Assembly: GCA_039193195.1 (NCBI GenBank)
Contig: JBCCWS010000002.1
Coordinates: forward strand, 1 to 64,000
Length of the DNA stretch: 64,000 nt
Reading direction: 5' to 3'
Origin: Pseudomonadota bacterium
Lineage (GTDB): Bacteria; Pseudomonadota; Gammaproteobacteria; Steroidobacterales; JBCBZW01
The notes beneath the pieces are model-generated. The model was not told the DNA's origin. It saw only the letters and a list, made by a program, of their open reading frames with translations, and did no database searches. Below, piece after piece: positions 25,129-33,004 of the stretch (its first letter is position 1; the number at the start of each line of letters is the position of its first letter). The position numbers and the translations under genes are program-made.

Positions 25129-26229
25129 TTATGAGGCTGCGTCGCCGAGGCGGGAGAGGAGCTTCTCCACGGGCGCCGCGAGGCCGATCTCGGGCAATTC
25201 GCCGACGTTATACCAGAGCCGCGAAGTGCCTTCCATGACCCCCTCGGGCGGGGCGGAGATCCGCAATACCTGCGGCGTGATGTCCAGGGCGTAGTGACTG
25301 AAGGTGTGGCGTAGCACCTGCCACTTCTGCGAGTCGCGCACCTCGGCGCGTAGCTGAGTCTCGATCCACTCGCTGGGATCCTCCTTAAGCGGCTGCTCCG
25401 GGAAGCTCCACAGGCCGCCCCAGATACCCGCCGGTGGACGCCGTTCAAGCAGCACCTGCTGCACATCCTCGCGCACCACGATCAGCATCCGCACCGTCTT
25501 TAGCGGCGTCGCCTTGCGCGGGCGCTTGTGGGGGAACTCTTCCTGGCGTTTAGCGAGCTGGGCAGCACACCCTTCCACCACCGGACAACCTCCGCAAAGC
25601 GGCTTGCTGCGCTTACAGACCATCGCACCGAGGTCCATGATCGCCTGCGTGTACGCAGCTGCGCGTTCCCGCTCTGGCGTATGGGCTTCCGCCAGGGTCC
25701 ACAGGCCACGCTCCACCTTCGGGTCACCAGGCCAGCCCTCCACCAAGTGGTAGCGGGCGAGCACGCGCTTCACGTTTCCGTCGAGGATCGGGTGGCGCTG
25801 GCCGCCGGCGAGGGTGAGGATCGCCCCGGCGGTGGAACGACCAACGCCCGGCAAGGCGTGCACCTGGTCGAGCTCGTCGGGGAAAGAGCCACCGTACTTG
25901 GCCTGAATCAGCCTCGCGGCCGCGTGCAAGTTGCGGGCGCGCGCGTAGTAGCCGAGGCCCGACCAATGATGCAGAACGTCGTCTTGGGGCGCGGCGGCGA
26001 GGGCGCGCACGTCGGGGAAGCGGCGCATGAAACGTTCGTAGTAGGGGATGACCGTGGCCACCTGGGTCTGCTGCAGCATGATCTCCGAGACCCAGACGCG
26101 ATAAGCCGTACGATCGCGCTGCCAGGGCAGGTCGTGGCGACCGTAGGTGGCCGCCCAGGTGAGCAGCTCGTCGGCGAAGGGCGCGCGGTCTTCGGCGCCG
26201 GGGCCTTGCGCGTCGGTCCGCTCGGTCAA
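25129..26229 (-). CDS. mutY: Adenine DNA glycosylase MutY
   Basis: A 366-residue base-excision enzyme that removes adenine opposite 8-oxoguanine. The N-terminal helix-hairpin-helix domain has DLPWQRDRTAYRVWVSEIMLQQTQV, ALPGVGRSTAGAIL and the catalytic aspartate region HPILDGNVKRVLARY. The Fe-S cluster is CKRSKPLCGGCPVVEGC (C-x6-C-x2-C-x5-C). The C-terminal NUDIX-like domain recognises oxoguanine (VLLERRPPAGIWGGLWSFPE, LRHTFSHYALDI). I choose TTG 26229, which overlaps the stop of the SRPBCC gene, because MutY homology starts there. The longer ATG-initiated frame is arginine-rich noise. Confidence 0.95.
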   Translation of the reverse strand: MTERTDAQGPGAEDRAPFADELLTWAATYGRHDLPWQRDRTAYRVWVSEIMLQQTQVATVIPYYERFMRRFPDVRALAAAPQDDVLHHWSGLGYYARARNLHAAARLIQAKYGGSFPDELDQVHALPGVGRSTAGAILTLAGGQRHPILDGNVKRVLARYHLVEGWPGDPKVERGLWTLAEAHTPERERAAAYTQAIMDLGAMVCKRSKPLCGGCPVVEGCAAQLAKRQEEFPHKRPRKATPLKTVRMLIVVREDVQQVLLERRPPAGIWGGLWSFPEQPLKEDPSEWIETQLRAEVRDSQKWQVLRHTFSHYALDITPQVLRISAPPEGVMEGTSRLWYNVGELPEIGLAAPVEKLLSRLGDAAS

Positions 26230-26867
26230 TCCAAAACCACCGGCAGCCCGAGAGCCCGCTGCTCCACCCGTTGCGCCGCATCGCCAGCGCCGGAGGCCAG
26301 CTTGCGCTTCACCGCCCACGGCCCCACCAGGGGCGGCACCCAGAACGGGGGCTCCATCTCCATCGAGTACAGCACGTGCGTGCCATCCTCCTCTTCGCTC
26401 AACTCCCAATGGGAGTATGAATAGGCCACTGATTCGGAATCCCCCTCGGTGCTGGACGTGGGGGCAGGCACGGCGACAGCGACGATGTCTCGCGGCCGCT
26501 CGAGCTCGAGGCGATCGTAGCGAACGATGGTCTTGCAGAAAAAGGCCACGCAGCCGCGAGCGCGCAGATAGACCAGACGCTGTGCCTCGTCCTCGGCACC
26601 CTCGACCACGCGGGTCTCCTCAAAGGTGCTGGTCAGTTCGTGGAGGCGGTCGTAGTCGATCAACACGTTGTAGACCGCCTCGATGGGCGCGTCGATGCGC
26701 GCGTGGGACGCTACGAAGTAACGCTGACCCTCGCGCTTGACCTTCAGCGACAGCATCTCCGCCGCGCTTACCGTTGGCGGCGACAGGCAGGTGGCCGCCA
26801 ACAAGGCCGCGGCCGCCCCACAGACGGCTCGCGTGAACGTCGGCGTCCTAGTTGCCGCCGTCGTCAT
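26226..26867 (-). CDS. Exported SRPBCC (polyketide cyclase-like) protein
   Basis: A 213-residue protein with a signal peptide (CGAAAALLAATCLSPPTVSAAE) and a START/SRPBCC-like domain. Evidence for the domain is ARIDAPIEAVYNVLIDYDRLHELTSTFEETRVV, then a beta-rich body and SMEMEPPFWVPPLVGPWAVKRKL at the end. The family binds hydrophobic ligands in a helix-grip fold. It overlaps the end of the AsmA-family gene by 20 bases and the start of mutY by a few bases, so it is co-transcribed with them. A periplasmic lipid-binding role next to an AsmA-family protein is plausible but unproven. Confidence 0.8.
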   Translation of the reverse strand: MTTAATRTPTFTRAVCGAAAALLAATCLSPPTVSAAEMLSLKVKREGQRYFVASHARIDAPIEAVYNVLIDYDRLHELTSTFEETRVVEGAEDEAQRLVYLRARGCVAFFCKTIVRYDRLELERPRDIVAVAVPAPTSSTEGDSESVAYSYSHWELSEEEDGTHVLYSMEMEPPFWVPPLVGPWAVKRKLASGAGDAAQRVEQRALGLPVVLD

Positions 26868-29118
26868 CCTCGTCTTTCTTCTTGCCTCCGCCGAAGAGAC
26901 CGCCGAGCACCTTTTTGGCGACGTCCTTCTTCGAGTCGCCCTCGCCCTCGCCGCCGCCCTCGCCGCCGCCCAGCAAACGCTCTGCCAGCTTGCCCACTTC
27001 CTTCTCGGCTCGCTGCTTGGCTAAGGCCCCAAGAGTGCCGCCGAAGTCCAGCCAGCCGGGGCCCGGCTGGGACAGGCTGCCGTTGAGCACTATGGGCAGA
27101 TTCACTCCGACCAGTTCATTGGCGCCGTCAGGTAGCTCCGGATTCTTCTGGAACTGCATATCGAGGCGATACTTCACCTTGTCGTCGGGAAGGTCGACGC
27201 TGCCGTCGCCGCGAACCAACATGAACGGCAGACGCACCAGCAGGTCCTCGTTTGCCATGAGGCCGTCGGTGATCTGCGCAGTCCCGCTGAGCTCGGCAAA
27301 CTCCGTCCGACCTCCACCGCTGCCCTCCGGCGCCGACCCCATGCCGAGCCTCGCCATGTTCTTGCGCACCTCATGGACTACATCGATGCCCACGATCGCG
27401 CCGTCGAGGAAGGAGAACTGCGCATCGCCGTCTAGGGTATTCATGATCGCCGTCTGGGTCACTCCGGTACCCTTTAGGGTGACGCGGCCATCGAGCTGCC
27501 CCGTGAGGTTCTGCTGCTCGAAGACGTCCTTACCCAGGGCGCCGAAGTCCACCTTCTCCAAGCGCTCATTTAGGGACAGGACGGGGGTCTCGCCGCTCGC
27601 GTCGATGCGGATATCGCCCCGGTACTTGCCGCCGTACATGTCCGCCGTGGATGGGTGGATACGCAAGGTGCCATTTGACGCCTTCAGGGTAACTTCGGCG
27701 TTGGTGGCCGTGAGCCCCGAGAGCATCAGCGTGCCCAGGGACAACTTGCCGTCGATGTCCGCCTTGCGAATGTCCTCTGCGGGAATCGCCACTGCGTCCG
27801 GATCGGTGGCGACGGGCTGCTCCGGCGCCGGCGCCATGTAGCGATCGAGGATCAGCTGATCGCCCTTGAGATCGAAGCGCAAGGCCTGGCGCTCGAAGTC
27901 CGCCACGGCCAGGTCGCCCGTGAACTTCGTGTCGTCCAGGGTGAGCGCAAGGCCTGAGAAGCGGGCCGAGGTTTGCGTGATGGCGAAGTCGCCGCTGAGA
28001 GCTGCCCGCGTCAGGGCGTTCGGATCCACCGTGGGCGAGAGGGCTGCGCCCGCCTTCTCAGCCACGCGCTTAGGTGAGAACTCATCGATCGCGATATTGC
28101 CGTTGAGGTTAGGCGCACTCAGCACCTTCTTGCCCTGCAGCTCGCCGCGCATCTTCATGTCCCACGCCGTGGCCGTGAGGTTGGTGAGCGAGAGGGTCTC
28201 GGACTTCAGGTTGCCGGAGAGGCTGGTCGCCTCGATCCGCGCATCGAGGGGCTCGCCGAAGTCCCCGCTCTCCGCCTTGGCGCGAATCACGGGCGTCTTC
28301 AGCTCGAAGGGACCGGCCTTATCGACGGACAGCTGCTCAGCTTCGATCTGAAGGTTCAGCGCCGACAGGGCCTCAAGCATCTCGCCGCTCACCTGCACGG
28401 TGAGATCGGGGTTGTTCAACACTGTACGCGACTCGTTCGGGATCACCGTGCCGCGCGCGGTGACTGTGCCGGCAAGATCCGGGTTCTTCGCCTCGAGCTG
28501 CAGAGTGGTATCGATGTCGAGTGGCTGGCCGAGACGGAAGGCCCCGGTGGTGAGGTCCCAGTCTGTGATCGCGTAGCGGGTGCCCTCGCCCTTGTCCTCG
28601 TAGGAGAGCTGAGCGTCCGCGAGCTTGACGCCTCCGACGGTGACTTTCGCCAGATCGAAGTCACCCGACGAGCCGCTCGACTCAGCCGTGGTTGCCTCAC
28701 CGCCGCCTTGGCCGATCGCCACTAGGTCGTCCCAGTTGTTCGTGTCGTTCGCGCCGGTAACCGCCTTCAGGTTGAGCCCTTCCAGGCGCACCTCACCCAC
28801 TTCCACCTTGCCCGTAAACAGGGGCACCAGGCGGACACTAGCCGCGGCATTATCGAAGGAGAGGAAGGGCTGCTCACCCCAGCCCTCGCCGTCGGCCAGG
28901 CGCGTGGCGCCAAGTGAGAACCCGACGTAGGGGAAAACGCTGAGTTTGATGTCACCCTCAATCGTCAGCTCCCGCCCAGTTTGCTCCTTGGTGGCGGCAA
29001 CTAGCTGTTCCTTGAGATCGTTGGGATCGAAGGTGGCGACGAAGATCCCTACGGCGCCAACCACCAACAAGACCACCACACCGATCGCGATCGCGACCCA
29101 CCGGATAAGACTGCCCAT
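26848..29118 (-). CDS. AsmA-family protein
   Basis: A 756-residue protein beginning MGSLIRWVAIAIGVVVLLVVGAVG, a single N-terminal inner-membrane anchor. It is followed by the AsmA domain (FDPNDLKEQLVAATKEQTGRELTIEGDIKLSVFPYVGFSLG). The C-terminal part contains the second AsmA-family motif (LTGQLDGRVTLKGTG, then DGDAQFSFLDGAIVGIDVVHEVRK). Large AsmA-like proteins form hydrophobic grooves used for phospholipid transport to the outer membrane. AGAGG precedes the ATG at 29118. The last 60 residues are Gly/Glu/Lys-rich low complexity. It heads an operon with the SRPBCC gene, mutY and yggX. Confidence 0.9.
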   Translation of the reverse strand: MGSLIRWVAIAIGVVVLLVVGAVGIFVATFDPNDLKEQLVAATKEQTGRELTIEGDIKLSVFPYVGFSLGATRLADGEGWGEQPFLSFDNAAASVRLVPLFTGKVEVGEVRLEGLNLKAVTGANDTNNWDDLVAIGQGGGEATTAESSGSSGDFDLAKVTVGGVKLADAQLSYEDKGEGTRYAITDWDLTTGAFRLGQPLDIDTTLQLEAKNPDLAGTVTARGTVIPNESRTVLNNPDLTVQVSGEMLEALSALNLQIEAEQLSVDKAGPFELKTPVIRAKAESGDFGEPLDARIEATSLSGNLKSETLSLTNLTATAWDMKMRGELQGKKVLSAPNLNGNIAIDEFSPKRVAEKAGAALSPTVDPNALTRAALSGDFAITQTSARFSGLALTLDDTKFTGDLAVADFERQALRFDLKGDQLILDRYMAPAPEQPVATDPDAVAIPAEDIRKADIDGKLSLGTLMLSGLTATNAEVTLKASNGTLRIHPSTADMYGGKYRGDIRIDASGETPVLSLNERLEKVDFGALGKDVFEQQNLTGQLDGRVTLKGTGVTQTAIMNTLDGDAQFSFLDGAIVGIDVVHEVRKNMARLGMGSAPEGSGGGRTEFAELSGTAQITDGLMANEDLLVRLPFMLVRGDGSVDLPDDKVKYRLDMQFQKNPELPDGANELVGVNLPIVLNGSLSQPGPGWLDFGGTLGALAKQRAEKEVGKLAERLLGGGEGGGEGEGDSKKDVAKKVLGGLFGGGKKKDEDDDGGN

Positions 29119-29484
29119 GAAACCTCTATTCCTCTGTCGCTCGATGGCACCACACGCAGTGCCGGGATAATTGGTGTCACCATAAGCCCGAAGCGTCAGA
29201 AAATACACGCCAAGGAAGTGACACTGAGTAACAGAACTGCGCTAGTTATGTCTGCTCAGATGGTTTAAGTTATTAGCGGATCAAGGAAAAATCGGGGCCT
29301 GTGAATAGCGTCACTGCAATGACACCCCCCTGACGGATACCGTGCACTCGTTCGTTTTGACGCGTTGACTGGGAGTCATCGAGTGAGACACCTAGAAGCT
29401 TTCCGCCGCTATGGTCTTTTTGTAGATCGAAGCGTCACGCAGCCCCGAAAGGAGCGCCCCGGTGGCCAAGGCCGGGAACTGCCT

Positions 29485-29604
29485 GTGAAGAGCTGGGACG
29501 ACTACAAAGATTGGTGCCAGCAGGTGCGCGACAACTGGGATGAGGAAGATGAGCGTTCCGCCAATCCTCGCCGCGCCAACCACTACGCCGAATGGGGTCG
29601 TTGA
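29485..29604 (+). CDS. Possible very small charged protein
   Basis: A 39-residue frame starting GTG (VKSWDDYKDWCQQVRDNWDEEDERS) with unusually high Trp/Asp/Glu content, a composition unlike random high-GC frames. The same frame is open upstream to a TTG at 29365, but that extension has no clear character. No strong Shine-Dalgarno is visible. It is not recognised as any family. Confidence 0.35.
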   Translation: MKSWDDYKDWCQQVRDNWDEEDERSANPRRANHYAEWGR

Positions 29605-29729
29605 TCGACCCCTGATTGATGGGCCTTCGTCGGCCTATCCCCGGCGCTGACACTACTGCCTAACGCTCCTCCTTCGCTGCTATATTGCCGCCCACACCTC
29701 GTGTCCGCGGCCTGGCGAAGGAAAGCGTA

Positions 29730-30506
29730 GTGGCCTCACCGTCTCCCCTCATCCACCCCACCGCCTGCATCGCGCCCTCGGCCCAACTCGCCGACGAGGT
29801 GCGTGTGGGGCCGTACGCCGTCATCGAGGACGATGTGGTCATCGGTGCGGGCTGCGAGATCGGGCCGCACTGCGTCCTACGCCGCTGGACCCGCCTCGGC
29901 GAACGCAATCAGCTTGCCGCCCACGTCGTGCTTGGCGAACCCCCTCAGCATCGCGGCTACGACGGCAGCGAGACCTGGCTACTTATCGGCAAAGACAACG
30001 TTATCCGCGAAGGCGTCACGATCAACCGTGCCTACGAGCCTGGCGGCGCCACGCGCATAGGCTCACACGGCTACTTCATGGGTTACGCTCACATCGCCCA
30101 CGACTGCATCATCGGCGATGAGGTCACGATGACCAACTACGCGGGTATCGCAGGACACGTGGAGGTGGGTGACGGCGTCACCATCGGCGGTGGCGCGCTC
30201 GTGCACCAGTTCGTGCGCATCGGCGCCTTCGCCATGCTGGGCGGCCAGGCCGCCGTGCGCAAAGATCTACTGCCCTACACGCTTGCGAGCGGCGATCCCT
30301 GCCGCCACTTCCGCCTGAATACGATTGGCCTACGCCGCCGCGGGATCAGCGGTGCCCGTTACCGAGCACTGGAAGGCGCCATGCGGGCGCTACGCGCCGG
30401 CGACGAACTGCCCGCCGCTGATGGCAATGAGACGGAAGAGCTTCAGCGCCTGCGTGCCTTTGTGGAAAGCTCGAAGCGCGGCATCAGCGGATGGGCAGGT
30501 GACTAA
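29730..30506 (+). CDS. lpxA: Acyl-ACP--UDP-N-acetylglucosamine O-acyltransferase (LpxA)
   Basis: A 258-residue left-handed beta-helix enzyme for the first step of lipid A synthesis. Hexapeptide repeats run from IHPTACIAPSAQLADEVRVGP onward. The catalytic histidine lies in FMGYAHIAHDCIIGD. GGGALVHQFVRIGAFAMLGG and the C-terminal helical NTIGLRRRGIS follow the family pattern. The GTG at 29730 has AAGGAAA upstream. Unlike typical lpxA, it is not within a bam-lpxD-fabZ-lpxA-lpxB cluster, and VTINRA replaces the usual VTIHRG. It could be a second, specialised acyltransferase. A Gfo/Idh/MocA oxidoreductase gene lies 650 bases away on the other strand. Confidence 0.88.
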   Translation: MASPSPLIHPTACIAPSAQLADEVRVGPYAVIEDDVVIGAGCEIGPHCVLRRWTRLGERNQLAAHVVLGEPPQHRGYDGSETWLLIGKDNVIREGVTINRAYEPGGATRIGSHGYFMGYAHIAHDCIIGDEVTMTNYAGIAGHVEVGDGVTIGGGALVHQFVRIGAFAMLGGQAAVRKDLLPYTLASGDPCRHFRLNTIGLRRRGISGARYRALEGAMRALRAGDELPAADGNETEELQRLRAFVESSKRGISGWAGD

Positions 30507-30545
30507 CTCTAGATGCCGTGCTAGCTGGCAGTGTTGGCTGGCTCA

Positions 30546-30884
30546 CTATCTCCGGATGTAAGCTCCAGTGATTTTCGGCATATCCCACTGCGGGCAGCCA
30601 TCCGTGACGAACAGGCGCACCTCTTGGCCTGCCGCAAGCGCGGCGAGCAGCATGCTAAATGTCCTTTCGTCTCTTCCAGTTGTTACATCAAAGAGAAAAC
30701 GGTCCTTGTCAGTACAACTGGTGGGATTGTTTGGCAGCGTAGCTACTATGAGCACGTCTGCGGTGCCAGTTGCCGGCTGTTGACTGATCTCAGTGATGAG
30801 CCCCCAGCCCGTCCAGCCGGCGGAGTGCGAAGCCGCGCTTGCTAGGAAGGCCAGGATTCCAACGCCAATTGCACGAATACGCAT
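30546..30884 (-). CDS. Small exported two-cysteine protein (paralogue family, member 3)
   Basis: A 112-residue precursor (MRIRAIGVGILAFLASAASHSA signal) with start at 30884 set by GAGGAA eight bases upstream. The mature part begins GWTGWGLITEIS. The first family cysteine is in PTSCTDKDRFLFDVTT, then the amphipathic FSMLLAALAAGQEVRLFV, then the second cysteine in TDGCPQWDMPKITGAYI. Of all eight members this one shows the common layout most clearly. It ends 40 bases from the lpxA stop on the opposite strand. A hairpin lies about 110 bases upstream of the start (30995-31019). Confidence 0.75.
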   Translation of the reverse strand: MRIRAIGVGILAFLASAASHSAGWTGWGLITEISQQPATGTADVLIVATLPNNPTSCTDKDRFLFDVTTGRDERTFSMLLAALAAGQEVRLFVTDGCPQWDMPKITGAYIRR

Positions 30885-30994
30885 TTTTGCTTCCTCGCAG
30901 GATGCCTTCGGCGATCTCGTCGCCAACGGACGCACAGGCCAGCCTTGACCCTATCGACCGAGGTCTATTACATCAACGGAGACGGTAGTAGACT

Positions 30995-31019
30995 CCTTTC
31001 ACCCAATCAAGGTGAAAGG
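30995..31019. promoter_or_regulatory. Inverted repeat upstream of small exported gene
   Basis: Perfect 9-bp arms (CCTTTCACC and GGTGAAAGG) flank a 7-base loop. There is no T-tract on either side, so an operator or a leader hairpin is more likely than an intrinsic terminator. Confidence 0.4.
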
Positions 31020-31157
31020 TGGATGTTACGATTGACGGGCTTCGTGCGCTTCATCGGGACCGCCCACCTCGCGCAGCATCGGACGAACCAAGCCGACTCG
31101 CCCGTGCTACTGCACGGGAATGGGTGACACGGTAACGGCCTACGCTCAAGGGAAAAA

Positions 31158-32087
31158 CTAGCTCGCCGAGATCAGCCGGCTGATCTCCACCGCCGTCTCC
31201 AGGGCTCGCCGCCCCTGCTCGCCGGTCACCCGAGGTTGACCACCGCTCGCGATAGCGCCGAGGAAGTCCTCGATTTCGAGCTTGAGGGCATCGTACTCCG
31301 GATACTCGAACTGCTCGATCTCGAGCTTGGGCCCATCCCCCGCGGGGGGCGGCTGCTTGGTGGCGATCTTCAGGTAGCGCAGGTGCAGATCGGCAGACAT
31401 GTAGGCGTTCTGCTGGAACATGCGGATCTTGCGCTCGGTCTTGGTGCTGACTCGACTAGCCGTGAGGTTAGCCACGCACCCGCCCTCGAACTGCAGCCGC
31501 GCGTTCACGATGTCCGGCTTGTCCGAGAACACCACCGTGCCGTTGGCCACCACGTCGACGATCGGCCGATCGGTGAGGGTCTGCACGATGTCGATGTCAT
31601 GGATCATGAGGTCTAGCACCACGTCCACCTCGACGCCGCGCTCACGGAAGGGCGCCACGCGGTAGGTTTCGAAGAACTGCGGGCCGTCGGCGCGCTCCTC
31701 CATCGCCTCCGTCGCCGGGTTGAAGCGCTCCAGGTGACCGATCTGCAAGACCACACCTTTGGCCTTGGCCAGAGCGATGAGCTCATCAGCGTGCTCCACG
31801 GTGACGGTCATCGGCTTCTCGAGGAGCACGTGCTTACCGGCGTCGAGGAAGGTGCGCGCGATCTCGTAGTGGGAGGTGGTGGGCGTGACGACGGTGACCG
31901 CATCCACCTTATCGATCAGCTCACGGTAGTCACCCGTTACCTGCACGCCGTCGTACGCCGCCGCGGCTGCCTCGCGCGCGTCGGTGCTCACGTCGGCGAT
32001 GCCCACTAGGGTGACCTGCTCGTTCTGGGCCAGCTTCTGTGCATGGAACTTGCCCAGGTATCCCATGCCAATGACCGCGGCTTTCAC
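31158..32087 (-). CDS. Gfo/Idh/MocA-family NAD(P)-dependent oxidoreductase
   Basis: A 309-residue dehydrogenase. The Rossmann motif is VIGMGYLGKFHAQKL. The family signature GKHVLLEKPMTVTVEHADELIALAKAKG carries the EKP lysine. A second-domain motif follows (HLERFNPA, then VEVDVVLDLMIHDIDIVQTL, where the histidine is the likely catalytic residue). Members act on sugars, nucleotide sugars or inositols. The HLERFNPA and DLMIHDID motifs resemble the subgroup that includes the UDP-GlcNAc 3-dehydrogenase GnnA. With lpxA nearby, that substrate is worth considering, but no GnnB-type aminotransferase gene is present in the window. Strand bias and spacing argue against one operon with lpxA. Confidence 0.85.
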   Translation of the reverse strand: MKAAVIGMGYLGKFHAQKLAQNEQVTLVGIADVSTDAREAAAAAYDGVQVTGDYRELIDKVDAVTVVTPTTSHYEIARTFLDAGKHVLLEKPMTVTVEHADELIALAKAKGVVLQIGHLERFNPATEAMEERADGPQFFETYRVAPFRERGVEVDVVLDLMIHDIDIVQTLTDRPIVDVVANGTVVFSDKPDIVNARLQFEGGCVANLTASRVSTKTERKIRMFQQNAYMSADLHLRYLKIATKQPPPAGDGPKLEIEQFEYPEYDALKLEIEDFLGAIASGGQPRVTGEQGRRALETAVEISRLISAS

Positions 32088-32143
32088 TTGCGCGTGCGTC
32101 CTTCTGCCGTTTGCTGTGCAGCGCGCAGTATACGCCGGTGCGC

Positions 32144-32989
32144 TCAGGCGCAGGGGCTACGCCGAAAACGTGTCGCATGGCGATCCCGCCCGTCGGGCGT
32201 CCGCGGCTGACAACGCGGACACCAATAGGTCGAACGGTGGTTCACGCCCATACGTTTGGCCGCAATGCGCGTGCGCCCGCAGCGCAGGCAGGATTGGCCT
32301 GACCGGCCGTACACCCACAGGCGCCCCCGACCGTCCTCGATGTCTCGCGTGACACGGCGGCCGCCGTGCAGGTTGGCGCGCAGGAGCTTTGCTGCCAGGG
32401 TCCAGAGCTTCAGAAGCTGCTCGTCGCTGACCTCGCTCAGGGGCGTCCAGGGATTGCAGCGCTCCAGGAACAGCACCTCGGATTTGTAGACGTTACCTAC
32501 GCCGCACGCCAGGCGCTGGTCGAGCATCACGTCGGCCAGCAGCTGGTCGGGGTCGCCCACCTCGCGCGTGCGCGCCACGAGCAACGCCGGCGCCGGGGTG
32601 TCGGCGATGAGGTCCGGGCCTAGGCGGGCCACGAAGTTGGCGTTGCGAATGCCCGCCGTGCGCAAGCACTCCACTTCCTTCGCATTGAAGCAGACGAACT
32701 CATCCTGCGCCGTCGCCAGGATCAGCGAGGCCTGGCGCCGCGGCCGCTTCCAGGGCTTGCCTACCGGGTAACGGTGCCAGCTGCCGTGCATGCCGAGGTG
32801 GGAGCGCAGGGAGCGATCGCCCTCGAGGCTGATCACCAGGTGCTTGCCGAGGGCGTCGACGTCGAGCACCCGTGCGCCGCGCAGGCGGCTCAGATCGAGA
32901 TCGCGCGCCCAGACGTCGGCGAGCGTGGCGTCCCGGAGGCGCGGTCGCATCGCCGCCGCTACCTTATGAATCGTATCGCCTTCAGGCAT
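32144..32989 (-). CDS. Fpg/Nei-family DNA glycosylase/AP lyase
   Basis: A 281-residue base-excision enzyme. The N-terminus MPEGDTI supplies the family proline nucleophile and catalytic glutamate, with the GDTIH form seen in the Nei group. KHLVISLEGD has the conserved lysine. The helix-two-turn-helix lies in DQRLACGVGNVYKSEVLFLERCNPW. A C-terminal zinc finger is visible as SCLRCGRT and YWCPRCQ (C-x2-C and C-x2-C). It begins 16 bases after the lhr stop, so lhr and this gene form an operon, a pairing frequent in bacteria with full-length Lhr. It is assigned to the Nei side rather than MutM because of PEGDT. Confidence 0.88.
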   Translation of the reverse strand: MPEGDTIHKVAAAMRPRLRDATLADVWARDLDLSRLRGARVLDVDALGKHLVISLEGDRSLRSHLGMHGSWHRYPVGKPWKRPRRQASLILATAQDEFVCFNAKEVECLRTAGIRNANFVARLGPDLIADTPAPALLVARTREVGDPDQLLADVMLDQRLACGVGNVYKSEVLFLERCNPWTPLSEVSDEQLLKLWTLAAKLLRANLHGGRRVTRDIEDGRGRLWVYGRSGQSCLRCGRTRIAAKRMGVNHRSTYWCPRCQPRTPDGRDRHATRFRRSPCA

Positions 32990-33004
32990 CCCGGCTCCGC
33001 ACTG

